A stretch of DNA of 64,000 nt from Mesorhizobium mediterraneum (GCF_002284565.1 NZ_NPKI01000046.1:62001-126000), one strand, 5' to 3'; shown: positions 16,114-24,896, counted from the stretch's first letter. The notes: generated by a model not told the origin, from the sequence alone. Translations and numbers: made by a program.

Positions 16114-16229
16114 ATCTCCTGGGCGCGTTCTCCTCCCATTAGCGCCCTCGAGTGTTCCCCTCTGGAGGTTAGCCCTAACAGGCACTTCCAATCAAACTCA
16201 GCCGGATCTTCATTGATCCGGCTTTTTTG
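16114..16229 (+). ncRNA. AbcR-type (alpha-r15) trans-acting small RNA
   Basis: The predicted transcript of about 115 nucleotides matches the length of rhizobial AbcR RNAs. A first hairpin has stem GGGCGC/GCGCCC (16121-16126, 16142-16147) and presents GTTCTCCTCCCATTA in its loop, an anti-Shine-Dalgarno sequence. A second CU-rich stretch (GTTCCCCTCT) follows, then a strong terminator. CUCCCA and GUUCCC are the two motifs I recall as the AbcR target-pairing modules. AbcR RNAs act with Hfq to repress ABC-transporter substrate-binding mRNAs. The identification rests on motif, size and the neighbouring LsrB/VtlR-like gene; the exact 5' end is estimated. Confidence 0.68.
16200..16229 (+). terminator. 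Rho-independent terminator of the AbcR-like sRNA
   Basis: AGCCGGATC and GATCCGGCT form a perfect 9-bp stem around TTCATT, followed by a T-run to 16228. No protein gene on this strand ends nearby, so it marks the 3' end of an untranslated RNA. Confidence 0.9.
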
Positions 16230-16271
16230 TTGCCCGAAACCTGCTGGCGCTGAGGGAAAGCCGACCGAAAT

Positions 16272-16312
16272 TGTCACGTAACAGTGACATGTAACCTCAG
16301 GTAACCTGTCAC
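16272..16312. promoter_or_regulatory. Cluster of inverted repeats, operator-like
   Basis: TGTCAC (16272-16277) and GTGACA (16284-16289) form a perfect 6-6-6 inverted repeat. GTAAC occurs at 16278, 16291 and 16301, and TGTCAC recurs at 16307. Such density suggests a binding site for a dimeric regulator, or two overlapping ones. The nearest plus-strand target would be the structured region at 16343-16535. Confidence 0.4.
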
Positions 16313-16342
16313 AGGCGCTCAGCATCGACTAAGCAGATCATA

Positions 16343-16535
16343 GGACGCGGTGTGGTTCGTGCGGGAGATGGGGGCATCACTCGGACGATCCGGGCTCAGG
16401 CGGCTACCGCGTCCGAACCATTCTTCCGCTGAGGCCGTCAGGCGCTGGCGGCATGTGCGGCGGACCTGCCGTTTCGCCTCCCACGAAGACGGTCCGCAAG
16501 AGAGCGGCGTCCGGATCATTCCGGACGCCGTTTCC
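16343..16535 (+). ncRNA. Candidate second structured small RNA
   Basis: GGACGCGGT (16343-16351) pairs with ACCGCGTCC (16406-16414). Next, GCGGA/TCCGC, CCGT/ACGG and TTCG/CGAA stems (16460-16497) present CCTCCCA in the apical loop, again an anti-Shine-Dalgarno sequence. A perfect 10-bp hairpin (CGGCGTCCGG/CCGGACGCCG, 16505-16530) followed by TTTCCTTG ends the block. There is no open frame with a ribosome site. No clear promoter was found and the U-tail is weak, so the boundaries are guesses. Confidence 0.4.
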
Positions 16536-16575
16536 TTGTGTTCAGCAGCCTGCGATACTGGCGCCAAATCCAGTG

Positions 16576-18627
16576 TCAGGCGGCCTTGCCATTGGCGTTC
16601 AACGCCTCGTCGGCCAGGCGACCGGTGAGTTCGGCCATATGGTCGAAGGCGGCACGATAGCTGGCCACGCCTGCGGTGGCCGAACGCAACTCGATGATCA
16701 GGTCGCCGATCTCGGCCTGCGGCATGGTCGCCTCGACCACATCCCATCCCGGCCAGCCAGGCCGCGCATCGTAGCCGAGAATCTGGCCGCGCCGTTGCGG
16801 GATTAGGGCGATAATCCTCGACGTCGCGTCGGACGGCGTGACGATCTCGACCTTCATGACCGGTTCGAGCAGCACTGGCGAGCAGGCCGCCATGCCTTCC
16901 TTCATTGCCAGCTTCGCCGCCATCTGGAAGGCCATGTCTGATGAATCGACGGCGTGATAGGAGCCGTCGGACAGATTGACGGCGACATCGACCACCGGAA
17001 AGCCGAGCGGGCCGGATTTCAGATAATCACGCACGCCGGTCTCGACCGACTGGATATAGGTTTTCGGCACGGCGCCGCCGGTGATGGTGTCGGTGAACTG
17101 GAAGCCGGAGCCGCGCGGCAGCGGCTTGATCTCGATCACGACGTCGCCGAACTGGCCATGGCCGCCCGACTGCTTCTTGTGGCGGCCACGCTGCTGCGCC
17201 GTTTTGCGGATCGTCTCGCGATAAGGCACGGCCGGCGGATGGCCTTCGATCGGGATCTGGTTCTTGCCTTCCAGCCGCTCGCGCACGACGCGCAGATGCA
17301 TCTCGCCATGGCCCGACAGCACGGTTTCGGCCGAATCCTGATTGTGGCGCAGGCTGAGCGAGGGGTCTTCCTCGGCAAGGCGCTGGATGGCCGCCGACAT
17401 CTTCACCTCGTCCTTGCGTTCCTTCGGGCGCAGCGCGAAGGCAAAGACCGGTTGCGGCGGCGCCAGCGTTACCAGCGGCTTGATGCCGCCTTTGGCCGAA
17501 CTCAGCGTCTGGCCGGTCGTGACGTCGTCCAGCTTGCCGAGCGCGACCGTGTCGCCGGCCTTGGCCGAGGTGAGCTTGGACTGATCCTTGCCGAGCATTC
17601 TGTAGATGCCGGAGACTTTTGCCGTGGCGCCATTCGAAAGGAAGAGCTCGGAGGCGTCGGCAAGCTGGCCGGACAGTATGCGCGAGACCGACAGCTTGCC
17701 GCCATGCGCGGTGTGAATGGTTTTCATCACCTGGACCACGGTCGCATTTTCGTCCGGTGCACCAAGGCGCTTGCGGGTCGCCTCGATGTCGGGCGCATCG
17801 TGGCGGATCGTCTTCAACAGGCGCAGCACGCCGTTGCCCTTCTCGGCAGTGCCGATCAGCACGGGGGTGACCGCGCCGTCACGCAGGTCGGCGGCGAGAT
17901 CGTCGAAGATCGCGTCCTTCGGCGGCTCAATCTCTTCGAGGAGCTGCTCCATCAACTGGTCATCATGATCGGCGAGCGTCTCCAGCATGGAAAAGCGAGC
18001 CTCCAACTCGCGCGCCTTGTCGTCGCCCGGAATCTCGGCCACCTCGCTTTCGGCATATTCGCGATAGATGTAGGCGCGCTCCAGAGCGAGATCGATCGAG
18101 CCGATGACGACGCCGTTCTTCCGCAGCGGAACCTGGCGAAGCAGCAACGGCACCGAGCTTGCCGGCTGCAGCATCTTCAGCGTGTCGCGCACGCCTGATA
18201 TCGCCTTGTCGACCTTGTTGAGGAACATGATGCGCGGCACGCCGAGATCGTCGAGCTTGCGCATGATCAGCTGCAGGGCAGGAATCTTCTTCTCGTCGGC
18301 CTCGGCGACGACCACCGCGATGTCGCAGGTGGCAAGCACCGGCTCTGCCTCGAAGGAGAATTCGATGGAGCCGGGACAATCGACGAAAGTGAGTTGCTCG
18401 CCCATGAATTCGGTGGTGGCAAAGGTTGCCTCGACGCTCATGGCGTGGGCGCGTGCCTCGGGCGAATGGTCGGAAACGGTGTTTCCCGAGGAAACGGGAT
18501 TCTGGCGGGCAATGGCGCCCGTGCGGGCTAATATGGCTTCGAGAAGTGTCGTCTTACCGCTTGCAAAGGGACCGACTATGGCAATGCATTTCGGTCCCGT
18601 GCGTCGTCCTCCGGCGCGAGTTCCCAT
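16576..18627 (-). CDS. Elongation factor G-like translation GTPase
   Basis: A 683-residue five-domain EF-G-like protein. The P-loop is GPFASGKTT (from about residue 19), G3 is DCPGS and G4 is NKVDK. The G-domain is short and diverged from canonical EF-G, where G3 is DTPGH. Domains II-V follow, including GHGEMHLRVVRERL, SGGHGQFGDVVIEI and the C-terminal RRGQILGYDARPGW. Proteins of this type accompany a normal fusA and are annotated as EF-G-like or EF-G2; their role in translocation or ribosome recycling is not settled. The D-C-P-G-S motif lacks the catalytic His, which suggests altered GTP hydrolysis. Confidence 0.9.
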   Translation of the reverse strand: MGTRAGGRRTGPKCIAIVGPFASGKTTLLEAILARTGAIARQNPVSSGNTVSDHSPEARAHAMSVEATFATTEFMGEQLTFVDCPGSIEFSFEAEPVLATCDIAVVVAEADEKKIPALQLIMRKLDDLGVPRIMFLNKVDKAISGVRDTLKMLQPASSVPLLLRQVPLRKNGVVIGSIDLALERAYIYREYAESEVAEIPGDDKARELEARFSMLETLADHDDQLMEQLLEEIEPPKDAIFDDLAADLRDGAVTPVLIGTAEKGNGVLRLLKTIRHDAPDIEATRKRLGAPDENATVVQVMKTIHTAHGGKLSVSRILSGQLADASELFLSNGATAKVSGIYRMLGKDQSKLTSAKAGDTVALGKLDDVTTGQTLSSAKGGIKPLVTLAPPQPVFAFALRPKERKDEVKMSAAIQRLAEEDPSLSLRHNQDSAETVLSGHGEMHLRVVRERLEGKNQIPIEGHPPAVPYRETIRKTAQQRGRHKKQSGGHGQFGDVVIEIKPLPRGSGFQFTDTITGGAVPKTYIQSVETGVRDYLKSGPLGFPVVDVAVNLSDGSYHAVDSSDMAFQMAAKLAMKEGMAACSPVLLEPVMKVEIVTPSDATSRIIALIPQRRGQILGYDARPGWPGWDVVEATMPQAEIGDLIIELRSATAGVASYRAAFDHMAELTGRLADEALNANGKAA

Positions 18628-18974
18628 GACTGACCTCCACTCAGGCGTTTCCCTGGGAGCGGCGGCCGGCCTGTCGACCGTCGCGGGCGGGGCTTTTTTT
18701 CAGTTCGCCACCTGCCCAAAAGCATCGTCCCACGGGTTAGCCGGGAGGGCAAGGGATTTGAGGGCTGCCTGACGTCGCGGATGCTGAGCCGTGATCGGTG
18801 GGGCCGACGGGTGCGAGCCTAGGTTCCCCATCAAATCCCGCGACCGAGCCGTCACCGAACAGCCGCAAAAGCGGTTGCGCCATGATGGTTATCGGACGAA
18901 AGTGCCCGTTTCTTGCCACAAAAAAGGAACGGCCGTCGCCGACCGGTCCGCCATCAGCTTGAGGATTCGCGACG
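18628..18974. other. Divergent intergenic region between the EF-G-like gene and cupin gene
   Basis: It must hold both promoters. I see a T-run at 18693-18700 after a GC-rich stretch, without a clean stem, and no ORF with a ribosome site. Nothing else stands out. Confidence 0.4.
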
Positions 18975-19370
18975 ATGAAGATCATTGCCTGCGGCAGCGT
19001 GCCGACCGTCATTGCGCCGGAAAAGTACTTCACCGGCCGTGTGTTGCAGACGCCGATCATCGAGAAGGAAGCCCCGGCGCGTCTGCGCGCCATCATGGTC
19101 AGTTTCGAGCCCGGCGCGCGTACCCACTGGCACACGCATCCGCTTGGGCAGACGCTCTACGTCGTATCAGGCGCCGGCCTCGCGCAAAGCTGGGGCGGGC
19201 CGATACAGGAGATCCGGGCCGGCGACGTTATCTCGTTTGCGCCTGATGAAAAGCATTGGCACGGCGCTGCCCCGAAATCGGCGATGGAGCATATCGCCAT
19301 GCAGGAGGCAATCGACGGCGTCCATGCCGACTGGCTGGAGAAGGTGACGGACGAGCAGTATGGCGGCTGA
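18975..19370 (+). CDS. Small single-domain cupin protein
   Basis: A 131-residue cupin. Cupin motif 1 is GARTHWHTHPLGQTLYVVSG and motif 2 includes GDVISFAPDEKHWHGAAP, giving a 3-His metal site plus Gln in place of the usual Glu. The overall pattern (ARLRAIMVSFEPGARTHWH) matches manganese cupins annotated as (R)-mandelonitrile lyase-like or carboxymuconolactone decarboxylase-associated. The actual substrate is unknown. It is followed on the same strand by an MFS gene 81 bases on, which may be co-expressed. Confidence 0.85.
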   Translation: MKIIACGSVPTVIAPEKYFTGRVLQTPIIEKEAPARLRAIMVSFEPGARTHWHTHPLGQTLYVVSGAGLAQSWGGPIQEIRAGDVISFAPDEKHWHGAAPKSAMEHIAMQEAIDGVHADWLEKVTDEQYGG

Positions 19371-19451
19371 GCCGGGCGCTTTTGATCGGTCCTAAAAGCG
19401 CGTCGCGTCTGGTCATTATAGGTGATTTCAACACTTAGGTTTGGAGTCGTC

Positions 19452-20969
19452 ATGTCGAATCGTCGCTTGCCTCTTGTTGCCGCCGTCTATCTCGGCACAT
19501 TCGTCGCGCTGCTCGACATCAGCATCGTCAATGTCGCCCTGCCGACGATCCAGATTGCGCTCGGCATCGACTTCGCCGGGCTGCAATGGGTGATCGACGC
19601 CTACACGCTTTGCCTGTCTGCCTTCATGCTGTCGGCAGGCCTGATCGGTGACCGCTACGGGCGCAAGCGCTCCTGGCTGGCAGGCATCGGCATCTTCGTG
19701 GCTGGTTCTGCCATCTGTGCAATCGCGCCCAACCTGCCGGTGCTGCTGGCAGGCCGGGTGGTGCAGGGGATCGCCGGATCGCTGATCATTCCGGGCGCGC
19801 TGTCGATCCTGACGCAGGCGTTTCCCGATGCCCGCGAGCGCGCCGGCGTCATTGGCGGCTGGGCGTCGTTTGCCGCCATCTCGCTGCTCGCCGGCCCCGT
19901 CGTCGGCGGCATCCTGGTCGAAGCCGCCGGATGGCAGAGCATTTTCCTGATCAACCTGCCGCTCGGCTTGGCCACGATCGTGCTGGGTGCAGCTTCGATC
20001 GTAGAGACTTCCCACCCCGAGCATGCTCATCTCGACCTTGTCGGCCTGGCGCTCAGCATTCTGTGGCTGGGCGCGCTGACCTTTGGCCTGATATCGGCAG
20101 GTGAAAACGGTTGGGGCGATCCGCGGACGGTCACGGCCGTTGTTGCCGGCCTGGCCGGCTTGGCAGTCTTCCTTGCCTTCGAGGCGCGCACGCCGCGGCC
20201 GATGCTGCCGCTTGGCCTGTTTCGCGACATTCGCTTTGCCGTCGCCAATGTCGCATCGTTCGCGCTCGGCCTCACCTCCTACACCGGCGTCTTCCTTTAT
20301 TCGATGTTCCTGCAGCAGGCCCAGGGCTGGTCGCCGACACAGACCGGCTTGCGCATGGCGCCGCTGTTCCTTGTCCAGATGGTCGTGTCGCCGGCGATCG
20401 GCGGGCTCAGTCAGCGCTACGGACATTCGGCGCTGATGGCCGCCGGCTATCTTTCGAGCGGGTTTTCCATGCTGGGCATGTGCTGGGTTGAAGCCTCAAG
20501 CCCCTATGTGACGATCGGCCTGCTGTTTGCCGTCGGCGGCCTCGGCAACGCGCTGTCGATCCCGACCGGCAGCGCCGCCGCGATGTCGTTTGCGCCGCGC
20601 GAGCGGTCGAGCATGGTGTCGGCGGTGATCAACGCAACCCGCCAGAGCGGGACCGCCATCGGCATCGCGCTGCTCGGCGCCCTGATGAGCATGCGGGCAG
20701 CAACCCTGCTGACGGGGCATCTTGAAAATGCTGGGGTCGCCAATGCTGGAGCGGTGGCTCGCGCCGCCGTTTCAAGACACGATTTCGCAGCCGATGCGGC
20801 GATGGGAGAGGACGGCCTGCGCGCTCTGTTCGCAGCCGCCTATGCCGGCGGCTTCCATGCGGCGATGCTGACGGCGGCCATCGTCTCGTTCGTCACGGCC
20901 GGGCTTCTGGTCGCCATTCTGGCGCCGGCCGAGGCACGTTCGGCGCGCGAAACCAATGAGCAGGGATGA
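19452..20969 (+). CDS. MFS multidrug transporter, DHA2 (EmrB/QacA) type
   Basis: A 505-residue transporter with about 14 membrane segments. The DHA2 hallmarks are an N-terminal TFVALLDISIVNVALPTIQ (motif D1), LSAGLIGDRYGRKRSWLAG (motif A) and GWASFAAISLLAGPVVGGILVEAAGWQSIF (motif C). It exports hydrophobic compounds by proton antiport. The start at 19452 was chosen over 19422 because GGAG precedes it by 5 bases and MSNRRLPLVAAVYLGTFVALLD is the expected N-terminus. No dedicated regulator is adjacent. Confidence 0.9.
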   Translation: MSNRRLPLVAAVYLGTFVALLDISIVNVALPTIQIALGIDFAGLQWVIDAYTLCLSAFMLSAGLIGDRYGRKRSWLAGIGIFVAGSAICAIAPNLPVLLAGRVVQGIAGSLIIPGALSILTQAFPDARERAGVIGGWASFAAISLLAGPVVGGILVEAAGWQSIFLINLPLGLATIVLGAASIVETSHPEHAHLDLVGLALSILWLGALTFGLISAGENGWGDPRTVTAVVAGLAGLAVFLAFEARTPRPMLPLGLFRDIRFAVANVASFALGLTSYTGVFLYSMFLQQAQGWSPTQTGLRMAPLFLVQMVVSPAIGGLSQRYGHSALMAAGYLSSGFSMLGMCWVEASSPYVTIGLLFAVGGLGNALSIPTGSAAAMSFAPRERSSMVSAVINATRQSGTAIGIALLGALMSMRAATLLTGHLENAGVANAGAVARAAVSRHDFAADAAMGEDGLRALFAAAYAGGFHAAMLTAAIVSFVTAGLLVAILAPAEARSARETNEQG

Positions 20970-21033
20970 GGCTGGTGCCTATCGCCTCGAAAACCCGGCT
21001 CGCGGCCGGGTTTTGGCGTTCGGGATGCCCTGA

Positions 21034-22236
21034 TCAGGTCAGCGAGGCGGTGAAGCGCTGGATGCGCGTGCAGGCCTCTTCGAGCAACGCCTCGGATGTG
21101 GCGTAGGAGATGCGGAAGTTCGGGCCGAGGCCAAAAGCCGAGCCGAACACGACCGCCACGCCCTCCGCCTCGATCAGCTCCGAGCAGAAGGTCTCGTCGC
21201 TGTCTATCACCTTGCCGGCTTTGGTCTTCTTGCCGATCAGCTTGGCGCAGGACGGATAGACATAGAAGGCGCCTTCGGGCGATGGGCATGTGATGCCGCG
21301 CGCCTGGTTGAGCATCGACACGACGAGATCGCGCCGCGCCTGGAAGATCGCCTTGTTTTTCGCAATGAAATCCTGCGGACCGTTCAGCGCCTCGACCGAC
21401 GCCCACTGCGCGATGGTGCAGGCGCCGGACGTCTGCTGGCCCTGGATCATGTCCATCGCCTTGATCAGCGCCACCGGCCCGGCCGCATAGCCGATGCGCC
21501 AGCCGGTCATGGCATAGGCCTTCGACACGCCGTTCATGGTCAGGGTGCGCTCATAAAGCTTCGGCTCGACCTCGGCGATTGTCTTGAAGACGAAGTCGCC
21601 ATAGATCAGGTGCTCATACATGTCGTCGGTCAGCACCCAGACATGCGGATGCTTCAACAGCACGTCGGCCAGATCGCGCAATTCAGCCTCGGTATAGGCG
21701 GCGCCCGAAGGGTTCGACGGCGAGTTCATCAACAGCCATTTGGTGCGCGGTGTGATCGCCTTTTCCAGCGCCGCCGCCGTCAGCTTGAAGCCGTTGTCGA
21801 TGGAGGTGTCGGCAAAGGCTGAGGTGCCGCCGCAGATCGCCACCATCTCGGGATAGCTGACCCAGTACGGCCTCGGTATGATGACCTCGTCGCCGGGGTT
21901 CAGCGTCGCCATGAAGGCATTGAACAGGATCTGCTTGCCGCCGGTGCCGACGATGGTCTGCTCCGGCCGATAGTCGAGATTGTTCTCGCGCTTGAATTTT
22001 TTCGCGATCGCCTCGCGCAGCGGCACGATGCCGGAAACCGGCGGATATTTCGTTTCGCCGCGGCGGATGGCGTCGATCGCTGCGTTCTTGATGTTGTCCG
22101 GCGTGTCGAAGTCCGGCTCGCCGGCACCCAGCCCGATCACGTCACGGCCGGCGTTTTTCAGCTCGCGCGCTTTCTGCGTCACTGCGATGGTCGCGGAAGG
22201 CTTAACGCGGGAAAGGACGTCGGCAAGAAAGGCCAT
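21034..22236 (-). CDS. aatA: Pyridoxal-phosphate aspartate aminotransferase
   Basis: A 400-residue class I aminotransferase (subgroup I-gamma). It has GLGAGEPDFDTPDNIKNAA, the substrate-side NSPSNPSGAAYTEAEL, the PLP-lysine motif GVSKAYAMTGWRIGYAAGP (Lys near residue 239) and a C-terminal FRISYATSEALLEEAC. It exchanges amino groups between aspartate and 2-oxoglutarate; rhizobial AatA is needed for symbiotic growth. The start was set at MAFLADVLSRVKPS because AAGGAG lies just before it; the longer frame adds 28 residues without similarity. Confidence 0.92.
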   Translation of the reverse strand: MAFLADVLSRVKPSATIAVTQKARELKNAGRDVIGLGAGEPDFDTPDNIKNAAIDAIRRGETKYPPVSGIVPLREAIAKKFKRENNLDYRPEQTIVGTGGKQILFNAFMATLNPGDEVIIPRPYWVSYPEMVAICGGTSAFADTSIDNGFKLTAAALEKAITPRTKWLLMNSPSNPSGAAYTEAELRDLADVLLKHPHVWVLTDDMYEHLIYGDFVFKTIAEVEPKLYERTLTMNGVSKAYAMTGWRIGYAAGPVALIKAMDMIQGQQTSGACTIAQWASVEALNGPQDFIAKNKAIFQARRDLVVSMLNQARGITCPSPEGAFYVYPSCAKLIGKKTKAGKVIDSDETFCSELIEAEGVAVVFGSAFGLGPNFRISYATSEALLEEACTRIQRFTASLT

Positions 22237-22436
22237 GACGATATTGTCTCCTTTGGGGTGCAGGCGGTCCATCCAACCGCGGCGCATCTCATGTCGCATC
22301 ATTCCGCCAAGCGCAAGCACTGTCGGATGAGCCAGATCTCAAATCCCCGGCAAATCCGGCAACAATAAATTCACTTACCGGCGGTAAAACCCCGAGTGGC
22401 TGGATCCATTCCGCCAGTCTCGCAAAGCGAGGAACC

Positions 22437-23330
22437 GTGTCGCGCAGCATCGGGCTTGCCCATATCGTCCGTCATGACGACGGCACCGCCAGCGGTGTCT
22501 GGGGCACCCATACGCTGCAGAGCGCTTTCCAGCCGATCTTCGCCTTCAGCAACGGAAAATTGTCGGTCACCGCATTCGAGGGGCTGATCCGGCCGTTCCG
22601 CGATGGCGAGCCGCAGGCGCCGATGAGTTTTTTCAACACCTGTCCGACGGTCGACCGCCTGCATATCGAGGCGCTGACAAGGACGCTGCACCTTCTGAAC
22701 GCCGGTGCCAGCCTGCCGCCAGAGGCGTCCATCTTCATCAATTTCGACCCGTCCGTGTTCACCGATCGCAGCATCGCCGACAAGGCGCTGCGCGACATGC
22801 GGCTGGTGCTGCATGAGGCTGATATCGATGCGAACCGCGTCGTCTGCGAGGTGACCGAGCAGAAATCGGCGTCGCAGGAAACCCTCTACAATTTCGTCGA
22901 GGCGCTCAGGGCCAATGGGTTTCGCATCGCCGTCGACGACTATGGTGCCGATGAGTCCGACATCAACCGCATCAAGGAGCTCAGGCCTGATATCGTCAAG
23001 TTCGACGCACGCTGGATCATGCAACTGATGGAGTCCGGCGCCGGCTTCGCGCTGCTGACCGCCATGGTGGCAAGTTTCGAAGAGCAAGGCATCCGCACGG
23101 TGTTCGAGGGCATCGAGGAGGGCTGGCAGCTTGAATTGGCCGAGAAATCGGGAGCCTCGATGGTGCAGGGATTCGCGCTGGCGCGCCCGGAGCTTGCGCC
23201 GACCAGCTTTCACGTTTTCGGCAAGGACAGGCAGATGCCCGCGGCAGTGTCCAATGCCGGCGATGCGCCTGCGACTGTATCGTCCTCGCTGCGGCCGAAA
23301 CGGGCTTTCGGCCGCAAGGTGGTGCCATGA
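22437..23330 (+). CDS. EAL-domain protein (putative cyclic-di-GMP phosphodiesterase), first of a pair
   Basis: A 297-residue stand-alone EAL domain starting at GTG with AGGA before it. Catalytic elements can be followed: EGLIR (the EAL motif as E-G-L), FINFDPSVF (Asn), CEVTEQ (Glu), VDDYGADES (two Asp, but not the usual DDFGTG), VKFDARW (Lys), FEGIEE and QGFALARP (Gln). The metal-binding residues therefore appear present, while loop 6 is altered. No sensory or GGDEF domain or membrane segment is seen. Its TGA overlaps the ATG of the second EAL gene. Confidence 0.88.
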   Translation: MSRSIGLAHIVRHDDGTASGVWGTHTLQSAFQPIFAFSNGKLSVTAFEGLIRPFRDGEPQAPMSFFNTCPTVDRLHIEALTRTLHLLNAGASLPPEASIFINFDPSVFTDRSIADKALRDMRLVLHEADIDANRVVCEVTEQKSASQETLYNFVEALRANGFRIAVDDYGADESDINRIKELRPDIVKFDARWIMQLMESGAGFALLTAMVASFEEQGIRTVFEGIEEGWQLELAEKSGASMVQGFALARPELAPTSFHVFGKDRQMPAAVSNAGDAPATVSSSLRPKRAFGRKVVP

Positions 23331-24181
23331 CCGGGCGGCACGACAGGCGGCGCAATGTCGGCGAGGCGATCTTCGCCGACGAAGTCGGGATCGAATATGG
23401 CGTCTATGGCGCGTTCCGGCTGAGGAGCGCCTACCAGCCGATTTTTGCGCCGCGCGGCAGGTTTTTGACGGCCGTTGCGGTCGAAGGCCTGATTGAACCG
23501 CACCGCGCCGGCAGGTCGGTCGCACCACCCGTGTTTTTTGAGGGCGTGCCCCTGCCGGATCGCCTGTTCGTCGAGACGATGTGCCGGGTGCTGCATCTCC
23601 GGAACTTCCACAACATCGGTGTCGACGGGCTCGACCTGTTCTTCAACTATAATCCGCTGCTCAATGATGACCCCGGGCGGGCGCTGGCCGAGATCAGGCT
23701 GATGACCAGGCATCTCGCCGAGTTCGACCTGCACCCCGGCATGCTGGTCTGCGAGATCACCGAGCAGGCGGCCGACGACAAGGTGCTCGTCAGCCTGGTG
23801 CGCGAGATGCGGCGTGACGGCATCCGCATCGCCATCGACGATTTCGGCACCGGGCATTCGACGGAAGAACGGGTCGCCCTTGTCCAGCCTGACATCGTCA
23901 AGATCGACGGCACCTGGTTTGCGGAATTCTGTCGCCATGTCGCCGCCGAACGATTCTTCCGGCCGCTGGTTTCGGCGCTGCACGACCGCGGCACCAAGGT
24001 GCTGGTCGAAGGAATCGAGAATGCCACTCGTTTGCGCGTCGCGCTGGATGGCGGCGTCGACCTTTTGCAGGGTTATCATCTGGCGCGGCCGGCGCTGGCC
24101 GGCACGGTCTTCGACGAGGAGCCGCTGCCCATCGACCGGCTGCTTGGCAGGGACAACAACGTCGTGCCGTTATTTGGATGA
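23327..24181 (+). CDS. EAL-domain protein, second of a pair
   Basis: A 284-residue EAL domain coupled to the first by an ATGA overlap. Its EAL motif is EGLIEP, so the Arg usually found two residues later (ExLxR) is Glu. The other elements are FNYNPLL (Asn), CEITEQ, IDDFGTGHS, VKIDGTWF, VEGIEN and QGYHLARP, which are close to consensus. The loss of the Arg could weaken cyclic-di-GMP binding. The translated pair probably forms a heterodimer or one active/one regulatory unit; that is inference. Confidence 0.88.
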   Translation: MTGRHDRRRNVGEAIFADEVGIEYGVYGAFRLRSAYQPIFAPRGRFLTAVAVEGLIEPHRAGRSVAPPVFFEGVPLPDRLFVETMCRVLHLRNFHNIGVDGLDLFFNYNPLLNDDPGRALAEIRLMTRHLAEFDLHPGMLVCEITEQAADDKVLVSLVREMRRDGIRIAIDDFGTGHSTEERVALVQPDIVKIDGTWFAEFCRHVAAERFFRPLVSALHDRGTKVLVEGIENATRLRVALDGGVDLLQGYHLARPALAGTVFDEEPLPIDRLLGRDNNVVPLFG

Positions 24182-24284
24182 TCTATCAGCGGCGCTGATG
24201 GTTGCGCCAAAACAAATCACTGGATCAAATCGTTGCCGCCGGGATAGAGCCTTGGCTGTCGTCGCACGAGCAATGGGAGCAAAA

Positions 24285-24896
24285 ATGACCATACTTTATG
24301 GGATGATCGACAGCGGCAATTGCTACAAGCCGCGCCTTCTGATGGCCAAGCTCGGCATGGCCTTCACCAATGTCGAGGTGAGTTCGCATACCGGCGACAC
24401 CCGCAAGCCCGACTATGTCGCCAAGAACCCGAACGCCATGGTGCCGCTGCTTGAGCTCGACGACGGCAGGCGGCTTGCCGAATCCAACGCCATCCTGCTC
24501 TATCTCGCCGAAGGCACGCGGTTCCTGCCGGCCGACAAATACGAGCGCGCACTGGCCTATCAATGGCTGTTCTTCGAGCAGTACAGCCACGAGCCCTATA
24601 TCGCGGTGCGCAAGGCGCTGCTGATCTTTCCCGAACGGGCCAAGGACGCGACGCCGGAGCGGCTGGCGGTGACGCTGGAGCGCGGCAACAAGGCGCTCGG
24701 CGTGATGAACAAGCATCTGGCGGGCAGGGCATTCTTTGCCGGCGAGGCATTGAGCGTCGCCGACATCGCGCTCTACGCCTATACGCATACGGCCGAGATG
24801 GGCGGTTTTCAGCTCGACGCTTATCCGGCGGTGGCGGCCTGGCTAAAACAGGTCGAGGCGGACAAGGGGCACGTGCCGATGGAATGGCTGCCTTAG
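24285..24896 (+). CDS. Glutathione S-transferase family protein
   Basis: A 203-residue two-domain GST. The thioredoxin-like N-terminal domain has LYGMIDSGNCYKPRLLMAKLG, NAMVPLLELDDGRRLAESNAILLYLAEG (the cis-Pro and the glutathione-binding ESNAI) and the C-terminal helical domain has SVADIALYAYTHTAEMGGF. The start at 24285 follows GGGAG by 6 bases; an ATG 12 bases earlier is less well placed. It likely conjugates glutathione to electrophiles, with unknown substrate. Confidence 0.9.
   Translation: MTILYGMIDSGNCYKPRLLMAKLGMAFTNVEVSSHTGDTRKPDYVAKNPNAMVPLLELDDGRRLAESNAILLYLAEGTRFLPADKYERALAYQWLFFEQYSHEPYIAVRKALLIFPERAKDATPERLAVTLERGNKALGVMNKHLAGRAFFAGEALSVADIALYAYTHTAEMGGFQLDAYPAVAAWLKQVEADKGHVPMEWLP

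Noticed and set aside
22371..23528. 385-residue open frame on minus
   Set aside because: It lies antisense to the two EAL genes, whose motifs are clear; high-GC DNA creates such shadows.
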